Of a DNA stretch of 64,000 bases, positions 60,871-64,000 are shown piece by piece. Each line of letters begins with the position of its first letter. Position 1 is the first letter of the stretch. Source of the DNA: Haemonchus contortus (Eukaryota > Nematoda > Chromadorea > Rhabditida > Trichostrongylidae). The DNA is taken from NCBI GenBank assembly GCA_000469685.2, contig LS997563.1, positions 19,399,757 through 19,463,756 on the forward strand, given 5' to 3'. Made by a program: the position numbers and the translations under genes. Below the pieces are notes generated by a model that was not told the origin of the DNA, made no database searches, and was given only the letters and a program-made list of their open reading frames with translations.

Positions 60871-63838
60871 CTAGAGTTCATCATTGTCATCAATTCTCAA
60901 ATGCTTAACGGCTATAGAGGGGCGAGTGTGTTTGGCTATTTCCAAATCCGCTTTTGCTTGAATCCGTTTGCAACCAGAACTTGAGAATACCTTTTGTTCT
61001 TGAGGAAAATACTGAAGAAAAAGTTATGTAGGAAAAATTGATAAATCTCGAAGATAAAGGTCAGTCAAAGGCAATACCTGTAGAGAGTCAACAATCCGTT
61101 GCACTAATTCGTCGTCTTTAACGAGGTCTTCTCTCCCTTTTGACCTGAGGTAGCCAATAGTGCAGAGTATGACATGTCGCCGCTCCATTGGAAGAAATGG
61201 AACGAAGTGGTCAATCAAATGGCTTGAAATCAGTTCACAGAGTTTCAATCCCCCTGAAAATCAGTAGTCTTTTGTTATATAATAACGGTAAGAGGAAGCT
61301 TCTGAAATACAGCAGGCTTCAAAGAAGTTTGACCTGGCTCGTTATAGGCTGCCTGCATTAGCAATCTCTCGAAATTTTTTAGTGTCAGATCCTCGCGAGG
61401 ATTACCGGATTGGTGATGGCTCAGAGCCAAGTTTGCGATCAACTGTCCACCACGATTGCTAAATGTGACAACTATAAATTACAAATTTAGCCTAAAGCAA
61501 TTGCATTAAGAACTTTGAGAAGCATGGAAAATGAAGAGCCCTCAGATTTTTCCATGCGCAAATGTCCATTTACAGTAAGGACTGAAAGTATTGCTTGCGC
61601 ACTGTGAATTAGTCTCGGCGGTTACCGGAAACTGGTCAAACTGCTGGCATTTAGCACCGTCTAAGACTCCTTTGTAAAGGAAAATAATTAGATGATTAGG
61701 GAAATAATTACAGATGGTGAAAGATTGTGTCTGTGTCTGTGTCTAAGCAATCAAGCCTGGAAAACTACATGAGGGGAATCTTTTAGCACAAGAAGACAAG
61801 AAGAAAGCATGCCTCAAGTGGTGAGCAAATAAGTGCAAGATTAAATACAATAAAGTTAAATGCCTTTGAAAAGTGGAACTTGCCTCAAGAACAAAAATGT
61901 ACTTTTCCGGAAATCGATACCTCCGACAGTATCGTAGTAGTCAAGAAATGGCTTCACAACTTCTGAAAAGTTCAAAGTTGAAAATGTTAAGGATTTACAT
62001 TTCTGAAGGATCACGTTCCAAGCAAGAAAAGGCAAGCATATGAGTTTTCGACCCACCAAGTAGCTGCTCAGGAAGCTTATCAGCTTCATCAAAAATTATC
62101 ATAGCTCTGTTACATTTCTTCACTGCGTCCATTATTCGAGCCCGTAACTGTCCCTAACAAGGTGAACACATTCGAAAGAGCAAAATAATGAAGAAACAAT
62201 GAGGATGACAAAACTGAGTCCGATGTCTTCAGAAACGGGCTCACATATAAGACAAGTTGCGAGGAACTCATTATGAAATGTACCTTGTACTCATTAATCT
62301 TATCTTTATCATAGAACTCCGAAGATGCGACAATCTGGTGCACAAAGTTGCTCCTCATACCATTTCTGAAATCACCATCAACTACTTTTACAAAAAAGTA
62401 TAAAGATTCTGTAAGGAAGCATGAAGGAGAGGGGATTTTCCCAGACATAACCTAATGCGATAAGGCTTCATAAGAGCCTTTTCCGATCTTACTTGAAAGT
62501 GCTATTTGCTATGATTTCGGCAACGTAGTTCTTTCCAGAGCCAGTGAAACCGTGAAAGGACATTGCCAAGGGTTTTTTAGGTTGATCGTTCGTCCAGTGA
62601 GCGCGTATGGCATTCTCGACAGTATCAACCACTAGATGTTGCCCATGCACTAACTCTTGTAAGTCACGATGCAGTTCTAAAAACAGATAATTCTAATTTT
62701 TCACAAAGTAAGCGAACTGAATGGGGTCATAGACAACATACACAGGTGCCGCGGCCATTCTGGGATTTTTTTGAAGCGCTTGTATGGATTCAGCAATATA
62801 CCCAACTTTACAGGCTTTCCACTTACTGGGGTCACCTAAGCATGACTCAACGGGGTCAAGTTCGGGGATGTGAACGCTTCCTGACAAAGGCACTCAACCT
62901 ACGTTATAACTAATGAGTGAATGAAAAAAAAACAGAATCGGAATCACGGACAGGTAATCTGATCACTAGAGGCGGACCCACCAACCACTAGCCCTATGCT
63001 TCTACCTGTGTGGACACCTCCGCTATAGTAAAGTTCACACCGGGTGACCATCTTTCTAACCGCAATAACGCCATAATGCGCAATCGATATTCATTCTCTG
63101 AAGTTTCTCTAACGCACTGTAATGTTCTTTTGCTGATAGCTCTCTCGCCAAGATTACCACCTAAGACCATATCCACCTGTGCACTTACACTGAGTAGACG
63201 GCTGAGCATCTTCTTCTTTCCAGCGCATCACAGGGGTAGCGATACTTGGCAGCCGTCTCCACCCCCTTCTATCTGTGGCCTCCCTGCCCTTACTTTCGCT
63301 TCAACGATGTCCCTCTTAGTCACGTTCCACCACCTTTTCTTAAGGGTTGCTCTTGATCGCTTTCTTTGAGCCTCGCACTCCATTGCCTCTCTTATTTGGT
63401 GATTCGGCGGTCATTTACGTGTCCGTACCATCGTAGACACTGCTCTCCCATCTTATGCTGGATAGGAGCTGCTCGCACAAAAGCCCTCACATTATGCGTT
63501 ATTGAATAAGTTATGCCCTTAGCAGTACTTGCGCACTAGTCATTAGCGGTAAGACTTCAACCTCTACGTCAACGAAAACTTCAAAACGTACTATCAAATC
63601 TTGGATTCAAATATGGGTGATCGCAACATTCATATAGCCGACATTTGATTTTTTGCTGAAAGGTCCATAGAGCACCAGTTCCAAACGTTACTGCTGCACC
63701 TTTAAAAGCAACATATGGAGTCGAGTTCTGGAGACTAGGAGGAAATTCGAATTTACCTGTGAACAGTGAAAATGGCTCTGGCAACACGTCTCTCACAAAG
63801 AAGTTGATGGTTGCCAAGGAGAGCAGTAATATTCGCAT
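60871..63838 (-). CDS. Torsin-family AAA+ ATPase (OOC-5/TorsinA-like), complete
   Basis: ATPase of the ER lumen and nuclear envelope; in C. elegans the OOC-5 torsin acts in nuclear-envelope and polarity functions. Eight exons: 63592-63838, 62493-62676, 62284-62365, 62057-62153, 61884-61962, 61334-61458, 61078-61253, 60871-61011; all phases agree and give 376 residues. Features: N-terminal signal/hydrophobic region, paired cysteines CC at residues 71-72, GQH (94-96), the torsin Walker A GFTGSGKN (125-132, ending in Asn as is typical), Walker B IIFDEADK (Asp-Glu 193-194), KPFLDYYD, sensor-1 region SNRGG, IDHFVPFLPME and the redox-sensing GCK motif in KVFSSSGCK. The C-terminus is NDEL, resembling an ER-retrieval signal. 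Intron 5 (61459-61883) has a GC donor. A possible 54-bp cassette exon lies at 62828-62881. Which C. elegans torsin is the true ortholog is not decided. Confidence 0.93.
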
Positions 63839-64000
63839 TTAAATCTGTCAAAACAGTATAAATTGGAATAACTTCTGCGAGAAGTTCGAGGAACTAGATG
63901 GAATAGACTAACAGACAATGAGTGCTCTGTAAACACTGGGAAGCTATCATACCATAGCATCAATTGAGCACAACCCTTTATGCACGAAAGTATGATACAA
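63839..64000. other. 5' flank of the torsin gene
   Basis: Upstream sequence of the torsin ATG (63836-63838) to the window edge. No motif can be named with confidence. Confidence 0.4.

Noticed and set aside
63010..63369. 119-codon plus-strand ORF in torsin intron 1
   Set aside because: No domain or splice context, and it overlaps an opposite-strand ORF of similar length; likely chance.

Overview
The window looks like nuclear DNA of a clade V (rhabditine/strongylid-type) nematode. The signs are chemoreceptor genes of the nematode-specific serpentine class Sre, a worm-specific (WAGO-type) Argonaute, an OOC-5-like torsin, a Kunitz/lustrin secreted protein, many short phase-preserving introns with TTTCAG-type acceptors, and a heavy load of CR1, RTE, mariner, MITE and tRNA-derived SINE copies. 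Species cannot be fixed from the sequence; a strongylid parasite (hookworm-like) is an inference from the intron and repeat load. All genes were joined by eye using open frames, splice sites and phase agreement.

Layout: 1-2904 is the 3' two thirds of a CR1/jockey-type LINE, inserted into the end of a Tc1-like MITE. 2985-26540 is a tandem pair of diverged segments, each with an sre receptor gene on the minus strand. The left gene (sre-A) shows only its first two exons before running off the window. The right gene (sre-B) is complete in six exons over 12 kb. Both genes carry the same decayed mariner at the same place in intron 1, so that insertion predates the duplication; a near-perfect 2.6-kb palindrome later entered only the right copy.

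27960-35179 (minus) is a 27-exon Argonaute of 1023 residues with PAZ and PIWI domains whose catalytic residues are all replaced. 35180-51300 has no gene I can support: it holds SINEs, RTE fragments, MITEs, a 67-bp tandem repeat, a composite inverted-repeat element and one doubtful 188-codon ORF.

51308-60185 (plus) is an 11-exon secreted protein with a signal peptide, one Kunitz domain and several lustrin-type cysteine-rich repeats; its long intron 4 contains a 2-kb inverted-repeat element. 60871-63838 (minus) is a complete eight-exon torsin AAA+ ATPase that ends in an ER-retrieval-like tetrapeptide. It faces the Kunitz/lustrin gene tail to tail.

There is no sign of operons linking these genes. 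The biological interest lies in the small-RNA effector (Argonaute), the receptor duplication, and the several fold-back elements lodged in introns of otherwise intact genes.
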